Assembly (NCBI GenBank): GCA_032622095.1
Contig: CP136067.1
Coordinates: forward strand, 173,758,556 to 173,822,555
Reading direction: 5' to 3'
Source: Siphonodentalium dalli
Lineage: Eukaryota; Mollusca; Scaphopoda; Gadilida; Siphonodentaliidae
DNA: 64,000 nt
The notes beneath the pieces were generated by a model. It was not told the DNA's origin and searched no databases. It saw only the letters and a program-made list of their open reading frames with translations. The translations under genes were made by a program, and so were the position numbers. Positions 1-12,250 of the stretch are shown one piece after another (the first letter of the stretch is position 1; each line of letters opens with the position of its first letter).

Positions 1-65
1 TGCATCTGTACCACAGCAAACTACACGAGCAATACAACCCCTGTTTTCTCACCTGTAGCGATGTT

Positions 66-419
66 ACCGAAATGTGTCTGTATATAACACGCAATTACAT
101 GTGAAACTACCGAAATGTGTCTGTATATAACACGCAATTACATGTGAAACTACCGAAATGTGTCTGTATATAGCACGCAATTACATGTGAAACTACCGAA
201 ATGTGTCTGTATATAGCACGCAATTACATGTGAAACTACCGAAATGTGTCTGTATATAACACACAATTACATGTGAAACTACCGAAATGTGTCTGTATAT
301 AGCACGCAATTACATGTGAAACTACCGAAATGTGTCTGTATATAGCACGCAATTACATGTGAAACTACCGAAATGTGTCTGTATATAACACGCAATTACA
401 TGTGAAACTACCGAAATGT
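66..419. repeat. 43-bp minisatellite, 8.2 copies
   Basis: Unit starts at 66, 109, 152, 195, 238, 281, 324, 367 and 410 give an exact period of 43. Units are nearly identical, differing mainly at TATAAC versus TATAGC. The paralogous segment at about 22,658-22,701 holds a single unit, so the array expanded after the segment duplicated. Confidence 0.95.
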
Positions 420-623
420 TACTACTCTTGTCATTAAAGTTGGTGAAGATTCATTTTATATGCATGTTTACATTCATATATATTTGTGCGTTATCGTGTG
501 TTTATGCATTTATTATCCACTACGATCGTCAGTGACATGGAACATTTCAGTGGAATAAAAGAAATGTGTCATTCAAATTGGCAGGGTGTGTGCAAAAACC
601 ATACCCGATCACTTTGGGAACCC

Positions 624-1268
624 AATACGCTCCAAATCGTGTTGGGTAATATTTGGCGTATATATATAGCACCACGCGAACGGTGGGTAAATTTTATCTA
701 TTGTTGGGCAATATTTTTTTTTACTCAAAACAGGTTTAAGAGCGTTTATTGTCTATTAAAAGACATATGTAACTTTATCCGGAGAGTGTCATGTAAAAGG
801 TGGTGTTTATCTGAGGTGAGTAATAATTAATTTAAATGAATGGAAGGGGCACTAACAATATACTCATCATTTACCCACGCAACGCCGTGAGCAAGCTAGT
901 TTAGTATAATGTAGGTAATTCTCACCTTGGAATGAATATTTTTGTCCACCGAAATAAATGAGCTATGTTTTTTCCAGATATATCTGAATAAACTGTCGCG
1001 AAAATAGTTATGTTTAACCCAAAGTTAGTGGTAATAATCCCCCAACATTAGTTGATTTGACACAATAATTAAGTAATTATTCACCCAAATATTCGGGTAC
1101 AAAAAATCGCCCAACGCAGAAGAGAAATTAATATTGGGTAATTTGTTACCCTGTGTTGAGTAAAAACATTGCCCACAATTAGGCAAAATTTACACAATGT
1201 TCATGTGGTGCTATATGCACCAATTGTGTTGGGTCAATTTTTACCCAACGCGCGATTAGGAGTGTATT
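624..1268. mobile_element. Long-TIR non-autonomous DNA element
   Basis: The left arm (about 624-735) and right arm (about 1,130-1,268) are inverted repeats sharing AATACRCTCC, GTTGGGTAA, TATAGCACCAC and a TTTACTCAA block. A homologous element at 23,828-25,781 has the same termini. No transposase frame is visible between the arms. The flanks do not give a clear target-site duplication, so the superfamily is unassigned. Confidence 0.65.
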
Positions 1269-1452
1269 TTTGGTGTGATGGAGTATATTGTAGGTCTTTG
1301 CTCACAGTGCAGGGTGAATGTATTAATTGGTATACATACCTGTGCATTATGTTTTATTACCACGATCGCCTATCTTACTATATAAATAAAGCCATCTGTT
1401 TAAATTTTACATTTAATCAACACCTGTTGATTAAACGTGCCCACTGTTGATT

Positions 1453-1617
1453 AAACTTCGCAGAGTGGACACAACTTTCTCCATACAATTTGAACGGAAA
1501 AGTGTTTATCCATCGCATTGTAAAGATCGTGGCATAAACTTCGCAGAGTGGATTAAACTTTCTCCATACAATTTGAACGGAAAAGTGTTTATCCATCGCA
1601 TTGTAAAGATCGTGGTG
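1453..1617. repeat. 83-bp tandem duplication
   Basis: Two nearly identical 83-bp units start at 1,453 and 1,536; each contains CTTCGCAGAGTGGA followed by CTCCATACAATTTG. It is absent from the corresponding place in segment C copy 2. Confidence 0.85.
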
Positions 1618-1860
1618 TAAATCGCCAACCCCACGAGTGGATTAAATTTGTTATTCAGAAACACTATGCGTATATTCTATATTTAATTCATCGAAACGCC
1701 CGTTGCCTCACAAAAAAACTTTCTGGCCTTAGAGGCGGCCTTGTTAGCCAGAGAGGCGGCAACGCGAATGGTAGGTATGGAATCGGATGTGACATCTTTG
1801 AAACAGCTGCTATATATATGACTTCACATATTAAACAGACATGGCTCATTCGAACCACCA

Positions 1861-2149
1861 ATTTTTTTATCGTAATTTGGAGCGACGGATACGATGTGAC
1901 CAAACACCGTATTCACAATTGTATTTTTCATTACTTCGATGAGTCTTTTTGGTCGTAGAAAGGTAGTTCAGATATTTATCGAACTATTTCGATACAGAGA
2001 AAAATTCAAAAGCGAATAATATTATGTGTATTTTGGAGCGTAAACCGCCATGTGGCTTTAATACATACATATAATAATAAGAGAAATAATAAGTGATTAC
2101 CGATTGTAGCCATATTTGGACATAGACAAAATATCGAAGTAAGAAAGAT
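1861..2149. other. Unassigned AT-rich spacer
   Basis: No gene or repeat partner is recognised here. The stretch separates segment C1 from the LINE relic and may include more, unrecognisable LINE sequence. Confidence 0.4.
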
Positions 2150-2615
2150 CTTCATCAAATTGCGGTTTAGCAATAATACTCTAAAATTGAAAAAGGGCGC
2201 CATAACAACCGAATATTCCTGTAAACAAGAGAATATGCAGAAAGTGTGGATTGGAAACGGAAACCGAGGAACATTTTATTTTAAAATGTCCTATTTACAA
2301 AAGCATTCGTCTCCGTTTCTTTGACGAAATAAATAAAGTAAATCACAAGTTTACTAATATGACAAAAATTCATTTTCATACTGCGAAATGATAAAACAGA
2401 AACGTGCAATATCATCTGTAACATGGTACGTCTCTTTTTCCACAAAAGGATTGAAACACCAGATTTTCAACAACAAACATGATAAATTTTTCATTTTAAT
2501 TCTTATTACAATTGTGTAAACTTATTGTATCATATATATATGTATTGTTATTTATGTTGTGACATTGGCCCCGTGCGGGTGTAATTGTCAATAAACGTAT
2601 CTATCTTATCTATAT
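2150..2615 (+). pseudogene. LINE C-terminal zinc-knuckle relic plus 3' tail
   Basis: Read with one frame change near 2,215, the plus strand gives an IEKGR motif, then C-R-K-C-G and an EEHFILKCPIY block at about 2,235-2,320. This is the layout of the C-terminal cysteine region after the reverse transcriptase of many non-LTR retrotransposons. After stops follows a 3' UTR with CAATAAACGTATC and a TATC/TATCT-rich tail ending near 2,610, as at LINE 3' ends. Only this 3' end remains. The 7.7-kb tandem duplication starts inside the 3' UTR, so the tail recurs at 10,247-10,325 without the coding part. Family assignment is by memory of motif spacing only. Confidence 0.6.
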
Positions 2616-3047
2616 ATAATGTATTTATCATATTTCTGTCATTCCAATTTATGCGTACAGATACATAAATGTATGCCCAAATGACAAACGGCGTTAATCC
2701 TGTGTACAAGATTCAAACCCAAACAAATAAACGTCGTATTCGAAGTAAAATTGAGCCAAAAGCTACAACTCATCAAAATAAGGGCATCCACCGGGAACAA
2801 ATTGGTATAGAAGGATTTTTGGTGTCATTTTGTCCTCCAGAACCTTGGGAATCCGCTAAAATCCGCTTTGGTGAAAATTTTCTACAGCTCTTTTAAATAG
2901 GTCCTATTTATGGCTTGTGTGTCAATTTTGCTGTTACTTAATAGTCCAGTCAATCTGAGGGAAAGAAACACCCAATCGTGAACAAATTACTATGCAATGT
3001 CTGTTGGTGTTTCTAGATGGGACTATACCAATCACTTAACATATCAA

Positions 3048-3152
3048 GAGCTTTCCGATGAATGGCAACAAGCCATATTTCCGACTAAATCCTGAAAAAT
3101 TACCCATAATTCTGCTGTGGTTAAGTGGTCAATTACTTTGGGCATTACTGTA
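3048..3152. mobile_element. Half of a Tc1-like hairpin MITE (A1)
   Basis: This matches the right half of the intact hairpin at 59,625-59,841: GAGCTTTCCGATGAATGG, then a TAAATCCTGAAAAATTACCC block, then the end GGGCATTACTG followed by TA. The left half is missing. The identical half element in unit A2 is at 10,753-10,857. Confidence 0.75.
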
Positions 3153-3219
3153 TATGCCATCGTACAGGTTTCCAAAGCCGACAACTAGTTTCAGAACACA
3201 TCAAATGAGAGTACCTGTA

Positions 3220-3960
3220 CCAAACCATATACAGAGTTACAAACTACCCACATAGTATCCAAACACCAAACGTGAGTGTCCTAATCTATACGAAGGGTCA
3301 AGTATTGCCACAATCCATATGCAACTGGTGTCCCAACCACATATAGTTCCCCAAACAATGCATCTGGTGTCCCAACCCACCGAATGAGTGTCCCAAACCA
3401 CCCAATGATTGTCGCAATACACCATATTACCCATTGAACTATGCAACTGGTGTTCCATACAACACATGTTATATTCCAAACCAAACGTGTAGCCCATACC
3501 ACCCAATAGGTGTCCCAACTACCCAGATGAGTGTCCCTATCCATCCAATGCGAGCTTCAAACCATGCAACGAGCACCAAGCAAGTTTGTCAAAGCATCCA
3601 ATGATTGTCCCATACCACCCAGCGCGTGTCAGTAACAACACACAGAGTGTCAAATAGGCATCCAATATGTACCTCGTGCCACACAACTAGTGCCATAAGC
3701 CATCATGTGAGTGTCCTATGGCATGCACCATGTGTCCCCAAACCACCCAACTGTTGTCTCAATCCATTCAATTAGTGTCCCAAATGGCCCAATTAGTGAC
3801 CAAATCGACCAATCAGAGTCGCAATGTACCAAACTAGTGTCCCAAATCTATAGAGAGTGTCCCTGACCACACACTCGGTGTTCCAAAACGTCAAACACGT
3901 GTCACAAGCCATAAAACAAGTAACACAAATCATCAACTGAGTTCCCAATCCATCAAACCT
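3220..3960 (+). repeat. Degenerate ~21-bp minisatellite, forward arm (A1)
   Basis: A loose array of units close to GTGTCCCAAACCACCCAAT, with heavy substitution and some spacer words. The complementary array follows at 4,080-4,580, so the pair forms a mirror-image structure. Frames open across it are artefacts of the repetitive composition. Confidence 0.8.
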
Positions 3961-4079
3961 ACTAATGTTATATCAGTGCATCCAAAATAGGGTGCAAAAA
4001 CGTCCATCGAGTATGTCAGACTTTAAAATTAGTTTTGCAAACCATCAATGAGATTATGTCTTGATATTATAATGGGTAG

Positions 4080-4580
4080 TTTGTTAGATGGCGTATGACA
4101 TACCGGGGGTAGTTTGATACACCAGTTTGGTGTTTTGTAGACACTCTTGGTAGATTGATGCAATTGCCGTGTGGCTTGGGACACTCATTAGATGTTTATG
4201 GACACCCGTCTGTTGGTTTGGGACACCATTGGATGGTTTGGGGTACTCAACTGATGATTTTGAGAGACGCATTCAGGGTGGTTTTGGGACACCACGTGCA
4301 TTATTTGATAATGAGTATGATGATAATCATTGTGTGGTTTGGAACAATCAATGGGCGGGTTTGGACACAACTTTGATGGTTTTTGGGACACTAGTTTGTG
4401 TTTATTGTGACACTAGTAGGATTATTTGGGACGCCCGTTCTATGGACTGGGACACTCGCCGGTTGGTTTGGTACTAGTATACTAAGACAGTGGGTTGAGA
4501 CACCCGTTGTGTGGTTCTACGCTACGGTTTGGGAAACAAGTTAAGTGGTGTTGGACACTCATTGGATGTATTTGGATAAA
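4080..4580 (-). repeat. Degenerate ~21-bp minisatellite, reverse arm (A1)
   Basis: The plus strand here reads TTGGTTTGGGACACTCATTG-like units, the reverse complement of the array at 3,220-3,960. About 120 bp of non-repeat sequence separates the arms. Confidence 0.8.
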
Positions 4581-5049
4581 AGTTTTGACATTCATCTGGT
4601 GGCATATAAGACTATTAGCTTTAAAGTATATAAGATATGAGACGAGATAGTTTCAAATCAATAAAAAACATTTGTTTTTACTTTCGATCGCCATTTTAGC
4701 CACCATTTTGGGAGAACGAAGGGAACAATATCTCGGCATATAGTTCATAATTAGCGGATTAGGATTGAACATCATTTACGATGGTGAAACTAGCCATTCG
4801 CGCCAATAATCTTTGTCCAAATCTAAATAATCTGGTGAACTTCTGCGAAATTTGCCCAATTTTACTCATTTCGGTCACATTTGGTCACTATATCAGATAG
4901 TGATGCCCACATTTCTGCTCAAATTGGCATTAGTTCACACCTGATACCTAATTAGTATAGTCAGTACACCGGTGTGTCCGATTCCAGATATTCTGGGGCA
5001 CTAAAAAATAATTTTATTTTTTCATCAAAAAGTACAATTCTCTTTCGAA
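4581..5049. other. Unassigned spacer in unit A1 (also 12,251-12,719 in A2)
   Basis: No gene, array or transposon end is recognised. The sequence is well conserved between the two units, as expected from a recent duplication. Confidence 0.4.
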
Positions 5050-5375
5050 TTTGAGAGACATTGAATGGCACATGCCGTGAAATGGCTCACACTGATCATA
5101 TATTGACGTAACATTGCATGTAAATTGAGGATGATGTTGGATAACTCTAAAATTAAGTGATAATTTCGTGATACTTTAGTGATAAATACGGCCATATTTT
5201 GTTGAACAAAATGTTGATAAATAACAAATTTTGGGAAATTTGATACCATAGTTGACAGTGATTAGCATTATTTTGTTGCAATAAATCGATTCTGATAACT
5301 AAAGCGTATTTTGAAGAAATGTTGTTCTTGTTGTATCTTGAGGGTATGGGGACCGTCTGATCGGATTGAGTACCT
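5050..5375. mobile_element. Right end of a TTAA-flanked fold-back MITE (A1)
   Basis: The block GATAACTCTAAAAT, then ATGTTGATAAATAACA and AGTTGACAGTG, and the terminus GGATTGAGTACCT followed by TTAA at 5,376-5,379, matches the right arm of the complete element at 55,919-56,854. No left end is found upstream, so this is a truncated copy. Confidence 0.65.
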
Positions 5376-5379
5376 TTAA

Positions 5380-5888
5380 GTTTCCTTCAGGAAAACTTTC
5401 ACTGCCAACTGGAACGTTGACAACGTTGTCCAAATTTATCACCACGCACTCATCTTGGAGATGAAAACACAAAAAATTGAAACATGGAAATTATTTCTCA
5501 CACTACATCGAGTATTTCGTCACTTTATGACGCTTTATTCATCGAAATGTTAATTGGTTGAAGCTGGTTCATCATTCACCTCGTGGATCCGGAGTTGTGT
5601 CCGAAGAAAAAACAATAAATAATAAAATTTCCATCAAAACAAACCTACCTGTATTCTTCACGCGTGCCCGCAACGGGGTTTACTCAATATTTGCCCGCAG
5701 CCGGCGGTATTATATAGGATGACCAGCGTGACGACTACGGAATGAGATAATGGATAACAAATTTTTATTAATTTTCGACTGATTAGTAGATGGGACCAAC
5801 TGAAGCATAATTAAGATAATGACCTTACACAACATTGCCCGAAAATTTGCAACATAGTCAGGAGGTTTATCGAGTGCAGATTGAACAG
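5380..5888. other. Unassigned spacer in unit A1 (also 13,050-13,558 in A2)
   Basis: It includes a short GC-richer patch at about 5,655-5,735 but no recognisable gene, promoter or repeat partner outside the A duplication. Confidence 0.4.
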
Positions 5889-6962
5889 TATACCTGATTT
5901 ATTAATATCAACATCACAAGCAATGATATCCAACAATCTGAGATATTTCCAAAAACTTAACCCACCCCCCTAAAACTGATTTTCTATCTGAAAATACCTG
6001 TCAAGTCAGAATGGCCCGTTTTCGTTCCGTTTTGTTAACCAATTCAGAGTCTTATCATATATCATGGAATTAGCATGTATCTGAGGAGGTTTATGTTATG
6101 GTAGAGTCTAGTTTGTTTAAATATTTGATTTTTTTGGGGTAAATTGGCTAAAATTTTGATTATATTTAAGTGAAAATGTTTTGAAAAATTCCCATGACTT
6201 TGTCAGTTTTATGGATACAGCTGCACAACATGCACCACAATAAGCGTAAATTCTTCCCCAATTTCAGGCATGAAATGCTATAATCATGTACCAGACCAGA
6301 ATTGAGAAATAAAGTAAAACTTAACCCTATCCCAAGATAGTGTTCTCAATGCTTTCAATTTTATGCTATACTAAACTCGAAAGGTCGCCCATACTAGTTG
6401 ATAGAATTTGTATCATAAATTGCAATAGTTCTACCCACGGATTATGTAATCTCATCTTCCCTGTCACTGTCAATTTCATCAAATGTGATTGTATCAGTCA
6501 ATATAATGTTTGTGCAACATATTATGAGAAGAATGGTTCAAACAACTCAGGCTGCCTATCGTGGTTGATTTGGCAACGGTTGCAAGTCTCCACTGTTTTG
6601 CTATCATGTTGGCTCGTTTTGAGAGTAGAATTAAAGATTCCTAACATGGTGGAAGTGCAGAAAGATCAACTACCTTTTGCTGATTCTCGAACTTCTTCTG
6701 GAACTTTACCCACCTAGCTTAATTCACTTTTCTCAAATGTGGACCATACATGTATAAGGCACATGTTAACTCCTTGATTGTATTAAGCGTGTCACTGTCC
6801 AAAACCCAATTCATTCCTAAACAAGCCATGACTTCCATATATCTTGATGGTCTTTCCAGAAACTTCCAGTAGTGTGTTTTTCCTTTTTGGAACAACGATG
6901 AAAGGTAATTATTACCTATGAAGGAATGGAACCCAACAACTGCATTCTTCTGTATATTTGGC

Positions 6963-7619
6963 TGCCAAAATGTGGAAATGGTAGATATTGACCCAGCGTG
7001 TCCCGCAATCGCTTACAAGTTGTGGTTGATGTATAAGGTTTGCTATTCTGCCTTCTATACATTGAACACTAACATGTCTGATGCACCTTAGTTAATTTTT
7101 ACTATTATGACCACTGACATTACCAGAAGTATTGGATTTTTTTCTCTCACAAACTTGACATAAATAACGGCACAAACAATTTCAAGTAAAATGTAACTAT
7201 GTTTGGTATGAAAGATGTTTATTGGTTTGATCTACCTTAAATGTGTCACACTAATGTGTTTATAAACAAAATTACTCAAAATGGCAACCATTTTTTACAT
7301 ATATCCCGAACATTATTCTCTACGTTTCCGAAAATGTAGCAAATTGTGACTCACTTGGTTATTTTACATGTTAGCGAATCAACTGACAACTAAATGTTCT
7401 ATTCTGGTTGTCACATTTCCGTATGGGGTATAACAAATTAATTTTAAAGTTGCCTTATTTGTTTTTTTTTCCCGAAAACCGCTTTTTGGATACTGGATAT
7501 ATATTTTTTAATAAATGGGCAGAACTTTGAAATGGAACTGAAATGAATCATAATTTGTGGCTATTCTGGCCTATTAGGATAAACATTGATCAACATGATA
7601 CAGGGTGGTGGTCAATGTG
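6963..7619. other. Unique inner segment of F1 (also 14,633-15,299 in F2)
   Basis: This AT-rich sequence lies between the left arm and the minisatellite core. No open frame of note and no partner elsewhere in the window apart from the A duplication. Confidence 0.5.
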
Positions 7620-9130
7620 GCAACCAGGGAGTTACCGTGTGGTCATAGGTGAGGTGAATATATATAAAGTGAGTTATTGTATGTCATGAATGATGTGAAT
7701 AGGTGTACATGTTTAGCTATATGGTCATGAATGGGTTGGCTATGGTGAGATGTATAGGTATGCAAGGAGTGAGAGTATGGTCATGTGTGAGGTGAATATA
7801 TATACAGGGAGTGACTGTATGGTTGTATGGTTATGATCACCCAGTGCAGGTGTACACAATGTGGCTCAATGGGCATTGCTGTGGTTTACATGTATGTAAA
7901 TAACGAGAGTACCTACATGGTCATATGTGTGTTTATGTATATATGGAGTGACTGTATGTGCATGGGTGAGATGTACAGATGTACCTTGTGTGGCTGTATT
8001 GTCATAGGTATGTGTATATATGTATACATGTGTTGTCTGTATGATCATTGGTGGGGTGAATGGATAAATAGATGTGCAGCTATGTGTAATGCGTATATGT
8101 GTACATGGATTGGCAGTAGTCATAATGTGTATATGTGTACCTGATGTATGCTAAATGGTCATTGACGAGTGTGTGGATGGTCATGTGTGGATGTATATGC
8201 ATATATCGAGTGGCTATATGACTATTGACGTGGCAAATATATATACAGTGAGTGACTCTATGGCCAATAGTGAGGTGAATATGTTTTCAGGGAGTGACTG
8301 TATGGCCAATGGTGAGGTGAACAGGTATACAAGGAGTGACTGTATGATCATGAATGTGGCGAATATGTATACAGAGAGTGACTATATGGTCATGGGTAAG
8401 GTGTAGGTGTATACCTGATGTGCCTGCATGGCTGTAATGTCATGTGTAGGGTGTACGGGTATACATAAGTGTGGCTGTATGGTTATGGAGAGATATGTGT
8501 ATAAAGTGAGTGGCTATAGCGCCATTAGTGAGATGCATATGTTTACCTATGGTGATTCTATGGTTGGGGGTATATCTATATCTTGCATGGCTATTTTGCC
8601 ATGGGTTTGGTGAAAATGTATACAGTGAGGGACGTATGACCAATGGTGAGGTGAATTTGTATATAAATGATTGACTGACTGTATGATAATGAATGTGTTG
8701 AATATAGGTACACAGGGGGTGACTACATGGTCATGGGTCAAGTGTATGAGTATACCTAGTGTGCCTGCTGGTGACTCATGGGTGTATGGGCATGTGTGGG
8801 GTGTACATGTATACACGAGTGTGGATATATATGGTCATGGGTGAGGGTTACGTATATCAAGCGAGTGGCTATATGGCCAATGGTGAGATGCATTGCATAT
8901 GTATACATGGAGTGACTCTATGGTCATGGATGGGGTGAAAATGTTTATCTTCAATGGCTATTTTGACAATGGCCAGGCCAATGGTGAGATGAATAGGTAT
9001 ACAAGGATTGACTTATGGTCATGAAAGTGGTGAGTAGGTATACGGGGAGGGACTATCTTGTCATTTGTGTGGTGTTTATGTGTATATATGGAGCGACTCT
9101 ATGTTACTGGGTTGGTTATACATGTGTACC
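7620..9130. repeat. Degenerate ~42-bp minisatellite core of F1
   Basis: Units run roughly GAGTGACTGTATGGTCATG, then GGTGAGGTGAATATGTATAC. They are all in one orientation, with a variable period near 40-45 bp and strong degeneration. Open frames over it on both strands are by-products of the repeat. Confidence 0.85.
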
Positions 9131-9316
9131 TTGGGTTGCTATTGCTTTCCACAATAACCCAATGACATATTAATCGATAGAGAGGTCATATCAGAGAGTT
9201 CTCCATCTTGATGCCGTTTATGCACGTTGGAGAAAACGTTAAATGATTTCCCCCTGATAATAGTTTATAAATTTTTATGCTAATGGGCAGGTGATTCAAG
9301 TCAAATATACAGAAGA

Positions 9317-9717
9317 ATGCACTTATTGGGTTCCATTCCTTCACGGGTAATGATACCTTCCGAAAAGGAAAAAAAACTTGTCTGGAAGTTGCTGGAAAGA
9401 CGATCAAAATATATGGAAGTCATGGCGTATTTAGGAATGAATTGGGTTTTGGACAGTGACACGCATGTGCCTTATATGTTCAAAGTTCGAGAAAAGTGAA
9501 TCAAGCTTGGCGGATAATGTTCCCACATAAGTTCGAGAATCAGCAGAAGCTACTTGATCTTTCTGCACTTCCACCATGTGAGAAATCTTTAATTCTACAC
9601 TCAAAACGAGCCAACATGATAACAAAACAGTGGAGACTTGCAACCGTTGCCAAATCAACCACTCCCGGTGTAGCACTTCATGGATGGACGGCCGATAGGC
9701 AGCCTGAGGTTGTTTGA
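9317..9717 (+). pseudogene. Mobile-element-associated protein relic in F1 right arm
   Basis: Two abutting frames, with a frame change near 9,498, read as one decayed protein. The first part contains KLVWKLLERRSKYMEVM and YLGMNWVLDSD. The second contains a LPPC block, then H-S-K-R-A-N and W-R-L-A. I recall a similar arrangement (LPP, then H-x-K-R-A-x-Y, then W) in uncharacterised multi-copy proteins of invertebrate genomes that look transposon-linked, but cannot name the family. The inverted left arm (6,340-6,717 read on the minus strand) carries a further decayed copy. Confidence 0.4.
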
Positions 9718-10752
9718 ATCATTCTTCCCGTAAGATGTTGCACAGAAATTCTATTGACTGATACCATCACATTTAATTTGATGATATTGACAATGAAGAT
9801 GAGATTGCATAATCCGTGGGCAGAACTATTGCAATTTATTATATGAATTATATCCACTTAAGTATAAACAACCTTTCGAGTTTAGTATAGCATAAAATTG
9901 AGAGCATTGAGAGCACTATCTTGTGGTAGGGTTAAGTTTTACTTTATTTCTCAATTCTGGTCTGGTACATGATTATAGCATTTCATGTCTGATATTGGGA
10001 AAGAATTCATGCTTATTGTGGTGCATGTTGTGCAGCTGTATCCATAAAACTGACAAAGTCATGGGAGTTTTCGGAATTTTTTCAATTAAATTCAAAAGTT
10101 TAGCTAATTTATCCCCAAAAAATCTAAAATTTAAACAAAAATAGACTCTACCATAACATAAACCTCCTCAGACACATGCTAATTCCATATATGATAAGAC
10201 TCTGAATTGGTTAACAAAACAGAACGAAAACGGGCTATTCTGACTTATATGTATTGTTATTTATGTTGTGACATTGGTCCCGTGCGGGTGTAATTGTCAA
10301 TAAACGTATCTTATCTATATATAATGTATTTATCATATTTCTGTCCTTCCAATTTATGCGTACAGATACATAAATGTATGCCCAAATGAAAAACGGCGTT
10401 AATCCTGTGTACAAGATTCAAACCCAAACAAATAAACGTCGTATTCGAAGTAAAATTGAGCCAAAAGCTACAACTCATCAAAATAAGGGCATCCACCGGG
10501 AACAAATTGGTATAGAAGGATTTTTGGTGTCATTTTGTCCTCCAGAACCTTGGGAATCCGCTAAAATCCGCTTTGGTGAAAATTTTCTACAGCTCTTTTA
10601 AATAGGTCCTATTTATGGCTTGTGTGTCAATTTTGCTGTTACTTAATAGTCCAGTCAATCTGAGGGAAAGAAACACCCAATCGTGAACAAATTACTATGC
10701 AATGTCTGTTGGTGTTTCTAGATGGGACTATACCAATCACTTAACATATCAA

Positions 10753-10857
10753 GAGCTTTCCGATGAATGGCAACAAGCCATATTTCCGACTAAATCCTGA
10801 AAAATTACCCATAATTCTGCTGTGGTTAAGTGGTCAATTACTTTGGGCATTACTGTA
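10753..10857. mobile_element. Half of a Tc1-like hairpin MITE (A2)
   Basis: Copy of the element at 3,048-3,152, carried along by the 7.7-kb tandem duplication. It ends in GGGCATTACTG followed by TA. Confidence 0.75.
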
Positions 10858-10924
10858 TATGCCATCGTACAGGTTTCCAAAGCCGACAACTAGTTTCAGA
10901 ACACATCAAATGAGAGTACCTGTA

Positions 10925-11630
10925 CCAAACCATATACATAGTTACAAACTACCCACATAGTATCCAAACACCAAACGTGAGTGTCCTAATCTATACGAAG
11001 GGTCAAGTATTGCCCCAATCCATATGCAACTGGTGTCCCAACCACATATAGTTCCCCAAACAATGCATCTGGTGTCCCAACCCACCGAATGAGTGTCCCA
11101 AACCACCCAATGATTGTCGCAATACACCATATTACCCATTGAACAATGCAACTGCTGTTCCATACAACACATGTTATGTCCCAAACCAAACGTGTAGCCC
11201 ATACCACCCAATAGGTGTCCCAACTACCCAGATGAGTGTCCCTATCCATCCAATGAGAGCTTCAAACCATGCAACGAGCACCAAGCAAGTTTGTCAAAGC
11301 ATCCAATGATTGTCCCATACCACCCAGCGCGTGTCACTAACAACACTAGGCATCCAATATGTACCTCGTGCCACACAACTAGTGTCCTATGGCAAGCACC
11401 ATGTGTCCCCAAACCACCCAACTGTTGTCTCAATCCATTCAATTAGTGTCCCAAATGGCCCAATTAGTTACCAAATCGACCAATCAGAGTCGCAATGTAC
11501 CAAACTAGTGTCCCAAATCCATAGAGAGTGTCCCTGACCACACACTCGGTGTTCCAAAACGTCAAACACGTGTCACAAGCCATAAAGCAAGTAACACAAA
11601 TCATCAACTGAGTTCCCAATCCATCAAACC
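10925..11630 (+). repeat. Degenerate ~21-bp minisatellite, forward arm (A2)
   Basis: Copy of 3,220-3,960. It is about 34 bp shorter owing to a deletion near 11,346, the largest indel seen between the two 7.7-kb units. Confidence 0.8.
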
Positions 11631-11749
11631 TACTAATGTTATATCAGTGCATCCAAAATAGGGTGCAAAAACGTCCATCGAGTATGTCAGACTTTCAAAT
11701 TAGTTTTGCGAACCATCAATGAGTTTATGTCTTGATATTATAATGGGTA

Positions 11750-12250
11750 GTTTGTTAGATGGTGTATGACATACCGGGTGTAGTTTGATAAACCAGTTTG
11801 GTGTTTTGTAGACACTCTTGGTAGATTGATGCAATTGCCGTGTGGCTTGGGACACTCATTAGATGTTTATGGACACCCGTCTGTTGGTTTGGGACACCAT
11901 TGCATGGTTTGGGGTACTCAACTGATGATTTTGAGAGACGCATTCAGGGTGGTTTTGGGACACCACGTGAATTATTTGATAATGAGTATTATGATAATCA
12001 TTGTGTGGTTTGGAACAATCAATGGGCGGGTTTGGACACAACTTTGATGGTTTTTGGGACACTAGTTTGTGTTTATTGTGACACTAGTAGGATTATTTGG
12101 GACGCCCGTTCTATGGACTGGGACACTCGCCGGTTGGTTTGGTACTAGTATACTAAGACAGTGGGTTGAGACACCCGTTGTGTGGTTCTACGCTACGGTT
12201 TGGGAAACAAGTTAAGTGGTGTTGGACACTCATTGGATGTATTTGGATGA
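11750..12250 (-). repeat. Degenerate ~21-bp minisatellite, reverse arm (A2)
   Basis: Copy of 4,080-4,580, the reverse-complement arm of the mirror-image array. Confidence 0.8.

Larger units (their letters stand above)
1..1860. repeat. Duplicated segment C, copy 1 (extends left of the window)
   Basis: This stretch is a diverged direct copy of 22,604-26,040. Shared landmarks in the same order are the opening TGCATCTGTACCACAGC, the 43-bp unit, GTTATCGTG then CCACTACGATC, a long-TIR element, TTATTGTCTATTAAAAGACA, and finally the AGAGGCGGCCTTGT stretch near 1,730. The copy begins at base 1, so the homology may continue to the left. Copy 2 is longer because it carries inserted MITEs. No gene is recognised inside; the short open frames here are not conserved with copy 2. 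Confidence 0.8.
2538..10246. repeat. 7.7-kb tandem duplication, unit A1
   Basis: The unit is repeated head-to-tail as 10,247-17,927 with an offset of 7,709 at the start and 7,670-7,681 further on; the difference is a few small indels, the largest about 34 bp near 3,650. By-eye divergence is roughly 1-2 percent. The left breakpoint lies in a LINE 3' tail and the right breakpoint in the right arm of a fold-back element, with only a base or two of shared sequence. No intact host gene is inside. Confidence 0.95.
5889..10246. mobile_element. Fold-back element F1, right arm truncated
   Basis: The left arm (5,889-6,962) is the inverted copy of the right arm (9,310-10,246). Between the arms are a unique stretch (6,963-7,620) and a minisatellite core (7,620-9,130). 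The right arm stops at the tandem-duplication junction, losing its last ~115 bp relative to copy F2. The arms carry decayed coding sequence (see 9,317-9,717). The architecture, long inverted arms around a tandem array with no intact transposase, is that of fold-back type DNA elements; the superfamily is unknown. Confidence 0.8.

Noticed and set aside
66-419. CRISPR-like array
   Set aside because: The 43-bp units are directly contiguous with no variable spacers, and the context is eukaryotic.
7620-9130. Many open frames of 60-105 codons on both strands
   Set aside because: They are produced by the degenerate ~42-bp minisatellite, which lacks stops in several frames; the same frames appear in the A2 copy with no codon-level constraint visible.
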